From NCBI GenBank assembly GCA_017857395.1, contig JAFMDF010000012.1, forward strand, positions 1 to 64,000: a DNA stretch of 64,000 nt. The letters run 5' to 3'. Within the stretch, counting starts at the first letter, position 1. Every line of letters begins with the position of its first letter. This DNA comes from Bacteroidota bacterium (lineage in GTDB: Bacteria > Bacteroidota > Bacteroidia > Chitinophagales > Saprospiraceae). The notes beneath the pieces are model-generated. The model was not told the origin of the DNA. It searched no databases and saw only the letters and a program-made list of their open reading frames with translations. A program made the position numbers and the translations under genes. Positions 44,800 to 55,006 of the stretch are shown one piece after another.

Positions 44800-46560
44800 T
44801 TAACCTCGACGGCTTATAAATTTCTTCACTAAAACTTCTTGGTCTAGCCTAATTCTGACAAAATAGATCCCCCCCTCTATTTTCTTTAAATTAATCGGTA
44901 TTATCGAACCATTCGTGTAATTCCTTCGATTTTCTTTATAAATTTTCCGCCCTACTCCATCAAAAATTTCAATTTGTACAAATTGAGTAGCATCCGCATT
45001 AATCGTCATATTAAATATTCCACTATTTGGGTTTGGGTATAGTTTGATTTCATAAACTGGATCATAAAAAACCGTAGGAATATTGGTTACCATCTCCTCA
45101 TCCAAAGGAACATCAAATCTAAAATTAGCAGCTTTATCAAAACACAAGTCTGAAATATTATTCGGGTCAATGTTCTGGTTTGAATTAGAAGCAAGTGTTC
45201 CGCCGTTTCCTAAAATAGTCAAGTCTGCAGCGGTCAAATTTTTATACAAAACAAAATGAACATGGGCCGCACTAGAACTTCCTTCATTCCCTACTCTAGC
45301 TAAAAAATCTCCCGCCTTTATCTCCTTCCCAACTTCAATGTCTGCATTTAGTTCGCTAAAATGACAAGCCCGATAAGCAAAAGTAGGGTCTTCCGTAGAT
45401 TGCACCACCACGTAATTTCCACAGCCACTCGTACAAGTTGGATTATTACAATTAAAATTTAAACAGGTCTGTTTTTTAAAGAGCACTTTTCCTGCCATCG
45501 GAGAGAAAAAATACATCCGACAGTCAGAATTTCCACCATTGATAAAATTCCAATCCTGCGCAAAACAATTATCTCCAGAATGGTGCCATCTACCACTATT
45601 TTGCCAGTAATGGTCATTAAAAAAAAACCAAGTATTGACCACATCATCTTTCGTAATTAAAATACCATCTTCTTGATTTTGCCACTGGCTAGGTACATGA
45701 AAATCACTTACAGGAAATAGCGCTGGATTATAAAAAGGCCAGTATAAATGGGTTAATTCTTGGCTCAATTGAAAAGTAGGATTCGGGTTGGTTGAAATCG
45801 AAAAGGGCTGCTCGTTTACCGCTTCAAAAGCTTCTCCAGATTGAAAAACGATGGCTTTTATTAGGCATTTTTCGGCATTAATGGAAGGGACTACCCAATC
45901 ATACCTAAAAATTGGATTAGGGCTAGACGATTGCCAAATAAGCGCCCAATTCATTCCATTATCAGTTGATAAATATAATTCCTTCCCTGCAATAACACCT
46001 GTGACCTCCGCTGTTATCGGTACGATACTACCTGCTTCAAAAATTTCTCCTCCTTTTGGATTAGTTAATTGAATTTCAGGTGGGTTCTCAGGTTCAAAGC
46101 CAGACACACATATATCTAAGGTCCAAGTACTTGGCTTAATTCCAGCTCCTGTAAAGTCATATACTCTAATAAAATAAGTCGTGCCAATTTCCAAGTTGGA
46201 TAATGCTAAATTTTCTACTGCCCCATCTCCGCCTCCTTCATCAATACAAGCAACAAATTGACCATTACAACTATTTCCCTTACGTACTTCCACCACTGCA
46301 TCAATTCCACTTGATGGACTAACGGAGACTTGGTGAAAAGTAGAGTCTGCAATAAAAGAAAACCAAATATCCTGAACCAAAGCACTATTACAGTTGGCTG
46401 CTGCTAAAGATTGGGTTGCATTCACCATACTCGCATTAAAAAAGCAGCCGCCATTGACCGTATTTAGCCCAATGGCCCTATCACATTCATCATTATCAGG
46501 TTGAGCCATTAGGTTTAATGGCCCAATCAAACAAAAAATGAACATAAAGAATAAACGCAT
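44800..46560 (-). CDS. secreted M23-type peptidase with T9SS sorting domain
   Basis: A 586-residue secreted protein. A signal peptide ends LNLMAQ. Residues 20-155 form a jelly-roll-like domain common in T9SS cargo (NDECDRAIGL, DIWFSFIAD, TYFIRVYDF). An Ig-like segment follows (EIQLTNPKGGEIFEAGS to about 255). The central M23/LytM-like domain has RWHHSGDNCFAQDWNFING (His and Asp metal ligands), YVVVQSTEDPTFAYRACHF, EVGKEIKAGDFLARVGNEG and the HxH motif AAHVHFVLY. The C-terminus is a type A sorting domain (YEIKLYPNPNSGIFNM to VKKFISRRG). It should cleave peptidoglycan or peptides outside the cell, and is divergent from the adhesin at 47183. Confidence 0.85.
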   Translation of the reverse strand: MRLFFMFIFCLIGPLNLMAQPDNDECDRAIGLNTVNGGCFFNASMVNATQSLAAANCNSALVQDIWFSFIADSTFHQVSVSPSSGIDAVVEVRKGNSCNGQFVACIDEGGGDGAVENLALSNLEIGTTYFIRVYDFTGAGIKPSTWTLDICVSGFEPENPPEIQLTNPKGGEIFEAGSIVPITAEVTGVIAGKELYLSTDNGMNWALIWQSSSPNPIFRYDWVVPSINAEKCLIKAIVFQSGEAFEAVNEQPFSISTNPNPTFQLSQELTHLYWPFYNPALFPVSDFHVPSQWQNQEDGILITKDDVVNTWFFFNDHYWQNSGRWHHSGDNCFAQDWNFINGGNSDCRMYFFSPMAGKVLFKKQTCLNFNCNNPTCTSGCGNYVVVQSTEDPTFAYRACHFSELNADIEVGKEIKAGDFLARVGNEGSSSAAHVHFVLYKNLTAADLTILGNGGTLASNSNQNIDPNNISDLCFDKAANFRFDVPLDEEMVTNIPTVFYDPVYEIKLYPNPNSGIFNMTINADATQFVQIEIFDGVGRKIYKENRRNYTNGSIIPINLKKIEGGIYFVRIRLDQEVLVKKFISRRG

Positions 46561-47182
46561 AGAATTAAGTATTTAATGACTAAATGTAAAAGGGAATAAG
46601 TAATTTAATAAAATAGATTTCACACCAACAATTAGGTTTTAATAGTGGGTGTGAATACAATACATACACAATCTCACAATTTTTTGGAGCTATTTAAAGG
46701 AGTAAATGTAGGGAAACTTGACCATATACTGTCAGTTTTTAGGGCTTCCCTTTATATTCATTAATTTCTGATTTTACAAGGAATCAACAGTTACTTTGCT
46801 TATTCACACCCAAAACTAGATAAAAGCACAAATAATTTATATATTTTTAATCAATTAGTCGAAAGTTAGTAGTTTTTAATACCGTTTGTCAGCTAACTTA
46901 TAATTTTTGGAGCAATAATTGATTTTTTAAAGTCATTAAAACATTACATTTGTTTTCACGAACAAATATCAAACAAATATTCAACACTATGAAATTTAAA
47001 CAAACAGTCAATTTTTGTCCAACTTACCTTTTTTCTAATTTTTACGTTATTTAAATCGTCGGCAATTAGTGTCCTAAAAACTAAAAAATGTCTAGCACTA
47101 GACTACTATTATTAATTACTAATGGTTAGCTGATATGCGAACCCCGAATTATAGACATAATTGAAGAACTGGAAATTGACTA
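46561..47182. other. 622-base divergent intergenic region with a small hairpin
   Basis: No gene is visible. TTCACACC (46619-46626) pairs with GGTGTGAA (46648-46655), and ATTCACACC recurs near 46803. A candidate promoter for the adhesin has TTG at 46919-46921, 23 bases, and TACATTTG at 46945-46952. A 22-codon ATG frame at 46989 looks like chance. The size suggests separate regulation of the two secreted proteins. Confidence 0.4.
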
Positions 47183-50100
47183 ATGCATAGATTTACTATC
47201 TTTTTATTGCTTATATGGAGTTTAACCGCTAGAGGTCAGGAGTATCGGATGGATGCCAATCTATTCACGGTAAATGACTGCGGAGGCTTCTTCACAGACA
47301 GTGGAGGAAGCACTGGTGATTATCAGAATAATGAGCGACTTTCTACGATTATATGCAAAGACCCGCAGGAAGGGACGCATATTAAATTAACGTTCGCTGA
47401 AATAGACCTAGCCCCTGGAGATAAGTTATGTTTTTACGACGGTATAAGTACAACTGCCGACTCCTTAATTTGTATTGAGGACTTTTTCAATGGTATTCCT
47501 ATTATTGTGCAGGCAACTGCGGCGAATCCAACAGGTTGCCTTTTGGTTACCTTCAACAGTAGTAATAATGGAGCAGTTCAGAGTGGTTGGCAAGCAGGTA
47601 TTAACTGTATCCCATCTTGCCAATCTATTCAAGCAGTCATAGAGAGTACGAGTCCAAAAGCAGTGCCATTAGAGCGAGGGTTTATAGATATATGTAAAGG
47701 GGAACGGATATTTCTCAATGGAAATGCTCGTTATCCTCAGAATAATTTAGTTTACGAACACGATAATACGACTAGTAGTTTTGAGTGGGATTTTGGAGAT
47801 GGAAGCTTTGGAGTAGGTAGTAACGTCAGTCATGTATACGAACAAGCAGGCGGCTATCAAGTAAGTTTAAAAATTACGGATCAATTCGGTTGTACCAATG
47901 GAAATTTTGCTTTTCAAAGCGTTCGAGTCGCTACAAAACCTGAATTTAAAATTGGAGAAATACCATCGGAGGTTTGTATTGGTGATTCTATCTTTTTGAG
48001 TGGAGGAATTGGCGAGACCAATAATCCAGCTACGGTTGCGGTTTGTAATCAGGAAGGTAATTTTTTATTCAATGGCGCTCGTTCCGACTCCTTAGCTCTA
48101 CCTGATGGCAATGGCGCTTCTTATAAAACGAGTATTCGATTTACTGATTTTGCAGCAGGTCAGGTATTAACAGATATAAAAGACTTACAGGCTATATGTG
48201 TCAATATGGAACATTCTTGGTTGCATGATATGGAAATCAGTATTACTTGTCCAAGTGGTAATACCGTTCTTTTGCAAAGTCAAGAAGTTATTAATAAAGA
48301 AGTTTATTTAGGTATTCCTGTAGATAATGATGGAATTACCCCTCAATCAGGGCGTGGTTTAGATTATTGTTGGACCTCAACTTCTAAAAATGGTACTTTG
48401 ACCGAGTTTGCCAATAGCAATGACGACTCTAGTCCAAATGAAACGTATAATTTACCCGCAGGAGATTTTAATTCATTCGAAGATTTAGAAGCCCTTTTAG
48501 GTTGCCCACTCAACGGAGATTGGGTGATTACAGTTACGGATTTATGGGAACAAGATAATGGTTGGATTTTTTCTTGGAGCATTGATATTAATCCAGCGTT
48601 ATATCCAGAGTTAGAAACCTTTGAACCACAAATCACCAATTTTCAATGGCAAAATAGCCCAGATTTCACGAGTGTTACATCAGCATTAGTTATTGCTCAA
48701 CCTACGAGTGCGGGCGATGTGAAATATATTTTTGAAGCTATGGACGATTTTGGTTGTAGTCACGATACTTCGGTACAAATTACCGTTTTACCAAATAATC
48801 ATCCTAATTGCCTTAATTGTGAAGACCACTTATTGCAACAAAAAGAGGCGACCATTTGCCCTGGAACAACACTTAACTTAGAAGCATTTATTGACGCTAA
48901 GGCTTTAGGAGTCGTTGATTTTAAATCTTTTCCTGAGTATGAATTTTCAAAATCAACCCATCCTCCACAAAATCCTTATGAAACACCAATCCAAGTAAGC
49001 AATGTACCTAGCTTAGAAATAAAACCAGATGGTAGTAATCTAATTGCTGTGTGTATTGATTTAACTTCGGAATTTAATTCTGATTTAACCATTACATTAA
49101 TCTCTCCCAATGGGGTTCATCTAAATCTATCCTCGGAAAATGGAGGCAGAAATGATGGCTATTTGAATACTTGCTTTACTGCTACTGCAACTAGGGCTAT
49201 TACCGATGCTACTGATGTTCCTTTTATGGGAAACTATTTACCAGAAGAACCTTTCAGTAATTTGGCAGGCACGGATGTTAACGGCATTTGGAAACTTCAG
49301 TTATCTGATGATGCAGGTGCGGCAATAACTGATGTCAATGTTTTAAAAAGTTGGTCTTTAACCTTTTTATCTCCCTCGGGTGCTACTTTCACTTGGACTC
49401 CTAGTGAGACATTAAGCTGTTCCGATTGTACCAATCCTACTGCTTCCCCAACTACCTCAACGACTTATATCTTAGAGAAAAATTTTGAGGGCTGTCAAGT
49501 TTTCGATTCATTGAAAGTAACCGTCTTAGGAGAAGATAAACCTTCAGATATTAAAGAAGTAAGTTTGGCCGATGGTAATTTATTGGTTAATTGGACAAGT
49601 GTACCAGGTGTTGCTGCTTATGAAATAAGTACAAATAGTCAGGATTGGATATTAGCAAACAATGGATTGACTAGTCATATTTTTGAAGGACTTCAGCAAA
49701 ATGAAACGTTTAATGTCTATCTTCGAGGGGTGTATACTGATTTCCCTTGTCCAACTAAACTTATCAGTCGGGCGGTACGATATCGTTTTTGTGATTTAGA
49801 AGCTAATTTAGGTAGTAGGAATTTAGTCGTCAATTGTACGAATTCAGCGGATGCTTTTGTGGTTATTACAGCCAGCGGCGGGTCAGGTGGCTACACTTTT
49901 ACCCTTAATAACTCCCTAACTCAATTTAATAATAGATTTGAACAATTAACCAGAGGAGATCATAAAGTATTGATAGAAGATACTCAATCTTGTGCAGATA
50001 CGCTTAATTTCACAGTAACCGCCCCACCTCCATTAAATTTAAGTTTTGACAAAGAAGATTTAGGCTGTTTTGGAGATGATAATGGTGTCGTAACCGTTTT

Positions 50101-53100
50101 TCCTTCTGGTGGCGTGGGAGATTATGAAGTGATTCAATGGTCACATACAGGTAGTAAAAATTTAGCCCTTGGTAACCTTTCGAAAGGACAATATTGGGTA
50201 GAAATTGCTGATGCTAATAATTGCACCATTCGAGATACCTTTGACATCAACGAACCAACTGAATTACAAGCATTGGCTACTGCTAGTCCAATTAGTTGCT
50301 TTGGCGCAGCTGATGGTGGTGCAAGTGTAAAAGTAACAGATGGCACTCCTCCTTATAATTTTGATTGGAATAATGGACAAACAGGTGTTTCCGCTTTGGG
50401 ATTAGCTGTTGGAGATTATACGGTTACGATAGAAGATGCCAATAATTGTAAAACTGAAAGAACCATAAGAGTATCAGAACCAGCAGCAATAATCATCAAT
50501 TTTGAAGCAATAACTATTTCTTGCCTCAATGAAGCTGATGGTGCTTTATTAGGTAGGGTTGAAGGCGGAATTCCACCTTATGATTATAGATGGAATACAG
50601 GTCAAACCAATCAGTTTAATTTTGGTTTAGCCGCTGACCAATATTTATTAACCGTAACAGATAGTAAGGGTTGTGAAAAAGTAGCTACAACTCGTTTAGA
50701 CGCACCAAACGCTTTAACCTTAGCGACCTCTTTTGTTGCACCAAGTTGTGAAAATAATACCGATGGTTCCGCAACAGTTAGTGTCATTGGGGGTACTGGA
50801 GCGTATACTTTTTTATGGAATGATGCCTTGGCTCAAACTACCCAAACAGCGATTAATTTAGCGCCAGACACTTATGAAGTTACCGTTATAGATAATAATG
50901 GGTGTATGGCTAGTCAGGCAATCACAGTTAATCCTGCTACTGCTATTAACACTACTTTCTCAACCGCTCCTGCAAGTTGTTTCAATAGAGCAGATGGAAG
51001 TGCTGCTGTGATAGTGGAAAATGGAAGTGGGAATTATAGTTTTCTTTGGGAAAATGGTAATACAACCGACACTAATACTGAATTATTACCAGGAAAATAC
51101 ACCGTTACTATTCAAGATGGAAATGCTTGTGCTATTATAGACACGGTAGAAATAACCAGCCCTGATGCTTTAGTACTTGATAGCATTCGTCAAATAATGC
51201 CAAATTGTAATGGAGAAGCATCTGGGTCCTTAAATGCCTTTGTCTCTGGAGGAACTAGCCCTTATAATTATAATTGGGATAATAATCAAGCTACAGCTAA
51301 CCCCTATATAGGTGTATCTGCAGGAGAACACACTGTAAGCATAGTCGATGCAAATGGGTGTATTATCCTCCCACAAACTATTACTTTACCTGAGCCGTCA
51401 CCAATCAATTTAAATATCAGTCAAAGAAATGTGCTTTGTTTTGATGGAAACGATGGGGAAGCGACCGTAAGCGCAGTTGGAGGAATTGCGCCTTATACTT
51501 TTTTATGGAATGATAATAATACACAAACTGGAACTACAGCTATTGATTTAAGTGCTGCCAATTATAATGTATTGGTAATGGACGGAAATGGTTGTAATAA
51601 TCGAATAGGTGTAACTATTACAGAACCAGCAACACCAATTACTATTCAATCCTTGCAAACGGATACAACCTGTTTTAAACAAAATCAAAATAGTGCGACC
51701 GTTATTCCATCGGGAGGAACAGGAACAAATTATCGTTTTGAATGGAATACAGGAATTAGTACTTCAACTGCTTCCAATTTAGCAGCAGGTGCTTATGAAG
51801 TAAGTATTTACGATGAAAATGATTGTCAACACATAGAAACTATTGATATTGTAGAATTAGATTCTATTACTTTTTCCATTATTGAAGTAAAACCAAGTTG
51901 CTCGAATTCAGCAGATGGTCGTTTAGCTATTTCTCCAATAACTGGTGGAGGTGGCAATGGGCAACTAGGTAATTATCGGATTAATTGGAATACAGCACCT
52001 TCAGTCAATCAAGAAGTGCTTGTCAATTTACAAGGAAATAAAGATTACCAAGTAACCGTTACCGACCAACGTGGTTGCACGCAATCTATCAACCGTTTCT
52101 TAGAGGCGCCTGAACCAATTGAAATTACTTTAGACAAAAAAGATATTAGCTGTTTTGCCGCCAATGATGGACAATTGAGTCTCCTTTCCATATCTGGAAG
52201 TGCTGACATTGATAGCTATGATTGGGGTAATAATATTCCCAACGGTACAACAGAAGTTGCTACCAATCTTGCAGCAGGTGAATATACTTTATCCATTATA
52301 GACAAGGACGGTTGCAAGGCAAATACTACCGCAATTATCACAGAACCTCCACCAATTCGTATAGAGGAGGTACAAATCGCTCCAAATATTTGTAGTGATG
52401 CTAGTCTAGGCAAAATTTCATTAACTGCCTCTGGAGGAATCGGTGAATTCACCTATGAATGGTCAAATGGAAGCAAAGAACAAAATTTAGTTAATGTGTC
52501 TTCTGGTCAATATAAAGTAAGCATAAAAGATAGTAATAATTGTACTTTAATTGACTCTTTTGACCTTACTGACCCTGACGCTTTAAATGGCAATATTGAA
52601 ATAAGTCCTGTATCTTGTTTTGAAGACACGGATGGTCGCATAAATATTGAACCCACTGGCGGAGTTCCTCCTTATACTTATAGTTTAAACGGAAATGACT
52701 TTAATGGCATTAATAATGTAATAGGTTTAGCAGCAGGAAATTACACCATTGCTATTAAAGACAATAATGATTGTATTTGGAAAAGCAATCCGATTAATTT
52801 GGCAAATCCTTTACCGTTTGAAGTAGAAATAAACAGTGAAAAAACCATTATTGAATTTGGCGATTCACTCGACTTAACCGCTAATTTCTTTAATAATACT
52901 GGCAATATACAATATAGTTGGACTGCCAATACCCCCAATACCTTTGATTGTCCAATTCAATTATGCAATCCTATTTCAGCAGAACCCATTGCAAATACAA
53001 CTTATGAAATTTATGCTATTGATGCCAATGGCTGCGAAGCAACTGATGTAATTAATATTTTAGTAGCTAAAAATAAGAAAATATTTGTCCCAACTGGTTT

Positions 53101-53365
53101 TACACCAAATGGAGATGGAAATAATGATTTTTTAATCGTCCATGGATCACCAGACATTTCCATTCAGTCTTTTAAGTTATTTGATAGATGGGGAGAAACC
53201 ATTTTTGAGTCCAATGAGTTAACTACAAATAATTCCAAAAACACCTGGGATGGTACTTTTAAAGGACAGCCCCTAAATACGGGTGTTTATGTTTGGGTTT
53301 TGGAAGTCGGTTTTCCAGATGGCACAATAGAGGTTTTCAAAGGAAGTACTAGTTTAATTCGGTAA
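47183..53365 (+). CDS. giant SprB-repeat adhesin with CUB, PKD and P domains, T9SS type B
   Basis: A 2060-residue secreted protein. Signal peptide (ends LTARGQ). A CUB-like domain spans about 25-148 (YQNNERLSTIICKDPQEGTH, KLCFYDGISTTADS). A PKD domain follows (about 155-255, FEWDFGDGSFGVGSNVSHVY). Two proprotein-convertase P-like domains lie at about 300-470 and 610-732 (each ending in a NGDWxIxxxD or NGIWKLQLSD strand), then a fibronectin-III-like unit at about 786-870. Twelve clear SprB repeats (about 75 residues each, C-x4-DG-x-GG-x-PY-x-W...L-x-AGxYxVxIxDxNxC) run from about 961 to 1885, with a degenerate one before. The end is a gliding-motility type B sorting domain (IFVPTGFTPNGDGNNDFL, FDRWGETIFES). 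SprB adhesins move along gliding cells. A PorP/SprF gene follows. Confidence 0.93.
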   Translation: MHRFTIFLLLIWSLTARGQEYRMDANLFTVNDCGGFFTDSGGSTGDYQNNERLSTIICKDPQEGTHIKLTFAEIDLAPGDKLCFYDGISTTADSLICIEDFFNGIPIIVQATAANPTGCLLVTFNSSNNGAVQSGWQAGINCIPSCQSIQAVIESTSPKAVPLERGFIDICKGERIFLNGNARYPQNNLVYEHDNTTSSFEWDFGDGSFGVGSNVSHVYEQAGGYQVSLKITDQFGCTNGNFAFQSVRVATKPEFKIGEIPSEVCIGDSIFLSGGIGETNNPATVAVCNQEGNFLFNGARSDSLALPDGNGASYKTSIRFTDFAAGQVLTDIKDLQAICVNMEHSWLHDMEISITCPSGNTVLLQSQEVINKEVYLGIPVDNDGITPQSGRGLDYCWTSTSKNGTLTEFANSNDDSSPNETYNLPAGDFNSFEDLEALLGCPLNGDWVITVTDLWEQDNGWIFSWSIDINPALYPELETFEPQITNFQWQNSPDFTSVTSALVIAQPTSAGDVKYIFEAMDDFGCSHDTSVQITVLPNNHPNCLNCEDHLLQQKEATICPGTTLNLEAFIDAKALGVVDFKSFPEYEFSKSTHPPQNPYETPIQVSNVPSLEIKPDGSNLIAVCIDLTSEFNSDLTITLISPNGVHLNLSSENGGRNDGYLNTCFTATATRAITDATDVPFMGNYLPEEPFSNLAGTDVNGIWKLQLSDDAGAAITDVNVLKSWSLTFLSPSGATFTWTPSETLSCSDCTNPTASPTTSTTYILEKNFEGCQVFDSLKVTVLGEDKPSDIKEVSLADGNLLVNWTSVPGVAAYEISTNSQDWILANNGLTSHIFEGLQQNETFNVYLRGVYTDFPCPTKLISRAVRYRFCDLEANLGSRNLVVNCTNSADAFVVITASGGSGGYTFTLNNSLTQFNNRFEQLTRGDHKVLIEDTQSCADTLNFTVTAPPPLNLSFDKEDLGCFGDDNGVVTVFPSGGVGDYEVIQWSHTGSKNLALGNLSKGQYWVEIADANNCTIRDTFDINEPTELQALATASPISCFGAADGGASVKVTDGTPPYNFDWNNGQTGVSALGLAVGDYTVTIEDANNCKTERTIRVSEPAAIIINFEAITISCLNEADGALLGRVEGGIPPYDYRWNTGQTNQFNFGLAADQYLLTVTDSKGCEKVATTRLDAPNALTLATSFVAPSCENNTDGSATVSVIGGTGAYTFLWNDALAQTTQTAINLAPDTYEVTVIDNNGCMASQAITVNPATAINTTFSTAPASCFNRADGSAAVIVENGSGNYSFLWENGNTTDTNTELLPGKYTVTIQDGNACAIIDTVEITSPDALVLDSIRQIMPNCNGEASGSLNAFVSGGTSPYNYNWDNNQATANPYIGVSAGEHTVSIVDANGCIILPQTITLPEPSPINLNISQRNVLCFDGNDGEATVSAVGGIAPYTFLWNDNNTQTGTTAIDLSAANYNVLVMDGNGCNNRIGVTITEPATPITIQSLQTDTTCFKQNQNSATVIPSGGTGTNYRFEWNTGISTSTASNLAAGAYEVSIYDENDCQHIETIDIVELDSITFSIIEVKPSCSNSADGRLAISPITGGGGNGQLGNYRINWNTAPSVNQEVLVNLQGNKDYQVTVTDQRGCTQSINRFLEAPEPIEITLDKKDISCFAANDGQLSLLSISGSADIDSYDWGNNIPNGTTEVATNLAAGEYTLSIIDKDGCKANTTAIITEPPPIRIEEVQIAPNICSDASLGKISLTASGGIGEFTYEWSNGSKEQNLVNVSSGQYKVSIKDSNNCTLIDSFDLTDPDALNGNIEISPVSCFEDTDGRINIEPTGGVPPYTYSLNGNDFNGINNVIGLAAGNYTIAIKDNNDCIWKSNPINLANPLPFEVEINSEKTIIEFGDSLDLTANFFNNTGNIQYSWTANTPNTFDCPIQLCNPISAEPIANTTYEIYAIDANGCEATDVINILVAKNKKIFVPTGFTPNGDGNNDFLIVHGSPDISIQSFKLFDRWGETIFESNELTTNNSKNTWDGTFKGQPLNTGVYVWVLEVGFPDGTIEVFKGSTSLIR

Positions 53366-53575
53366 GTAAATGGAACTAAAACGATTGCTTAATTCCATTA
53401 ATATTTCCATATATTGTCATTTATGATAATGTTGTCTATATTTACTTTTACAAATTGCCCCATAATAACCATTTAGCAATTTAACCATTAAACAATACAC
53501 TTCATCGTTTTCTTATCTCCCAAAACTAATCTAAAATTAAGCGCTATTCTTAACTATTTATGTTAATACGGATTT

Positions 53576-54637
53576 ATGACGAATCAATTAGGTCTACTAA
53601 AATTGGTAATTATAGTAACTATTTTTCTGAGCTTTTCGACAACAGTTGAAGCACAAGACCCTCGTTTCGCCCAATTCTATGCCGCTCCTGACCAACTAAA
53701 TCCTGCCTTAAATGTAGTCTATGATGGACAAATGCGCTTTATTATCAATTATAGAGACCAATGGTCTTCTGTCTTAAATGAAGTCCCCTTTCGAACCCTT
53801 GCCGTTCATTATGATTATAGGATGAACATCGGGCAAAATGATTATTTATCTGTCGGTTTTAGTGGTTTACAAGATGAGGCAGGTATTTCGCGTTTGAAAC
53901 GCACTAAGGGGCAAGCCAATTTAGCCTTTATGAAATATTTAGGCGGGAATAGGCAAAGAGATTTTTATTTAGTCGCAGGTGCACAAGCAGGCGTCGGCCA
54001 ACATTCTTTGGATTGGAGCGATTTATGGTTTTCAGGGCAATTTGATGCGGGGAATGTGGCTATTGATTTTGATTTACCTTCTGGAGAAGTAGAAAGTCGT
54101 ACAGGAAGGATATATCCAGATTTTAGTGCAGGCCTATTATGGTATATGGTAAGTGGCGATTTTTCTTTTTACTTTGGTGGTGCTTTATATCATTTAAACA
54201 CCCCTAACATTTCTATTTTTGAAGCTGGGGCAGACCGATTGAATCGTAGATATGTAGGTCATTTAGGAGGAGAAGTAGCCCTATCAGAATTCCTAAGTAT
54301 ATTACCCGCTGCTTCTGTTAATTTTCAAGGTCCTGCAACAGATATTAATATTGGAACTAACTTTAGGTATACTTCAGGGGAAAAAAATGATTTGGCACTG
54401 CGCATTGGCGGTTGGGCACATATTGCAGGCACCGAACAAAATGGTGTTGCTTTTGAAGCATTTACAGTTACGAGTATGTTGGAAATGAATACTTGGATGC
54501 TCGGTATCAGCTACGATATTAATACGTCTCAACTAACTCCAGCTTCGAATGCACGTGGGGCTTTTGAAGCTTCCTTTATTTATATTATTCCAGAAAGTGG
54601 CAAACGACGAACTAAAGTTATTTGTCCTAAGTTTTGA
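53576..54637 (+). CDS. PorP/SprF-family type IX secretion outer-membrane protein
   Basis: A 353-residue outer-membrane barrel of the PorP/SprF family. The signal peptide ends TVEAQD. Its start, DPRFAQFYAAPDQLNPALNV, is the family signature, and NYRDQWSSV, FRTLAVHYDYRM, YLSVGFSGLQDEAG and GGALYHLNTPNISIF are typical. The C-terminus (FEASFIYII ... RRTKVICPKF) is the usual end. SprF-type proteins are paired with type B cargo and needed to secrete or anchor SprB. It is 210 bases downstream of the adhesin gene, so it very probably serves that protein. Confidence 0.95.
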   Translation: MTNQLGLLKLVIIVTIFLSFSTTVEAQDPRFAQFYAAPDQLNPALNVVYDGQMRFIINYRDQWSSVLNEVPFRTLAVHYDYRMNIGQNDYLSVGFSGLQDEAGISRLKRTKGQANLAFMKYLGGNRQRDFYLVAGAQAGVGQHSLDWSDLWFSGQFDAGNVAIDFDLPSGEVESRTGRIYPDFSAGLLWYMVSGDFSFYFGGALYHLNTPNISIFEAGADRLNRRYVGHLGGEVALSEFLSILPAASVNFQGPATDINIGTNFRYTSGEKNDLALRIGGWAHIAGTEQNGVAFEAFTVTSMLEMNTWMLGISYDINTSQLTPASNARGAFEASFIYIIPESGKRRTKVICPKF

Positions 54638-55006
54638 TTTTAAATAGTCAGCCAAATTTAAGTTAATCACTAAACAATGATTAATTGCTGGTTAGGGCTT
54701 TTGGTCCTAAACCACTATTCTTCTTGCTTCTGGCAAGTGTTTTTAGTTGAAATATCAAAAAAAAGATGCACTAAACTCGCCAGAGGCGAGTGAATAAAGG
54801 TATCGGACTAAAAGTCCTAACCAGTAGTTTTTTCAATAAAAAAGATGTTCGTTTTACTTTTGTTAGCGTTCTTTTAGACTTAATTAGGTACTTAACAAAG
54901 CTTTAATATAATCGGTTAAAACGCTAAAACAAAACAAGCATTACCTTTGTTATTTATTCATAATTTATGTCCTATACTATAAGAAAATTACTATAAACAA
55001 TTAATA
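54638..55006. repeat. 369-base gap with a compound of four hairpins
   Basis: CTGGTTAGGGC with TTTTGGTCCTAAACC (54688-54713) is mirrored by GGACTAAAAGTCC and TAACCAG (54805-54824). Between them are CTTGC-TTCTG-GCAAG (54723-54737) and ACTCGCC-AGA-GGCGAGT (54775-54791), the latter with a 3-base loop. The outer pair share the sequence CTGGTTAGG(G/A)CTTTT and face each other. A TACCTTTG -7 motif for the next gene lies at 54942-54949 without a clear TTG box. Confidence 0.75.

Noticed and set aside
46989-47054. 22-codon ATG frame upstream of the adhesin as a leader peptide
   Set aside because: Composition matches the AT-rich background and it lacks features of a signal or attenuator peptide.
47183-53365. 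Reading the 2060-residue protein as a polymorphic toxin or subtilase
   Set aside because: No catalytic or toxin domain is seen; the ending is a standard T9SS type B sorting domain and the repeats are SprB type.
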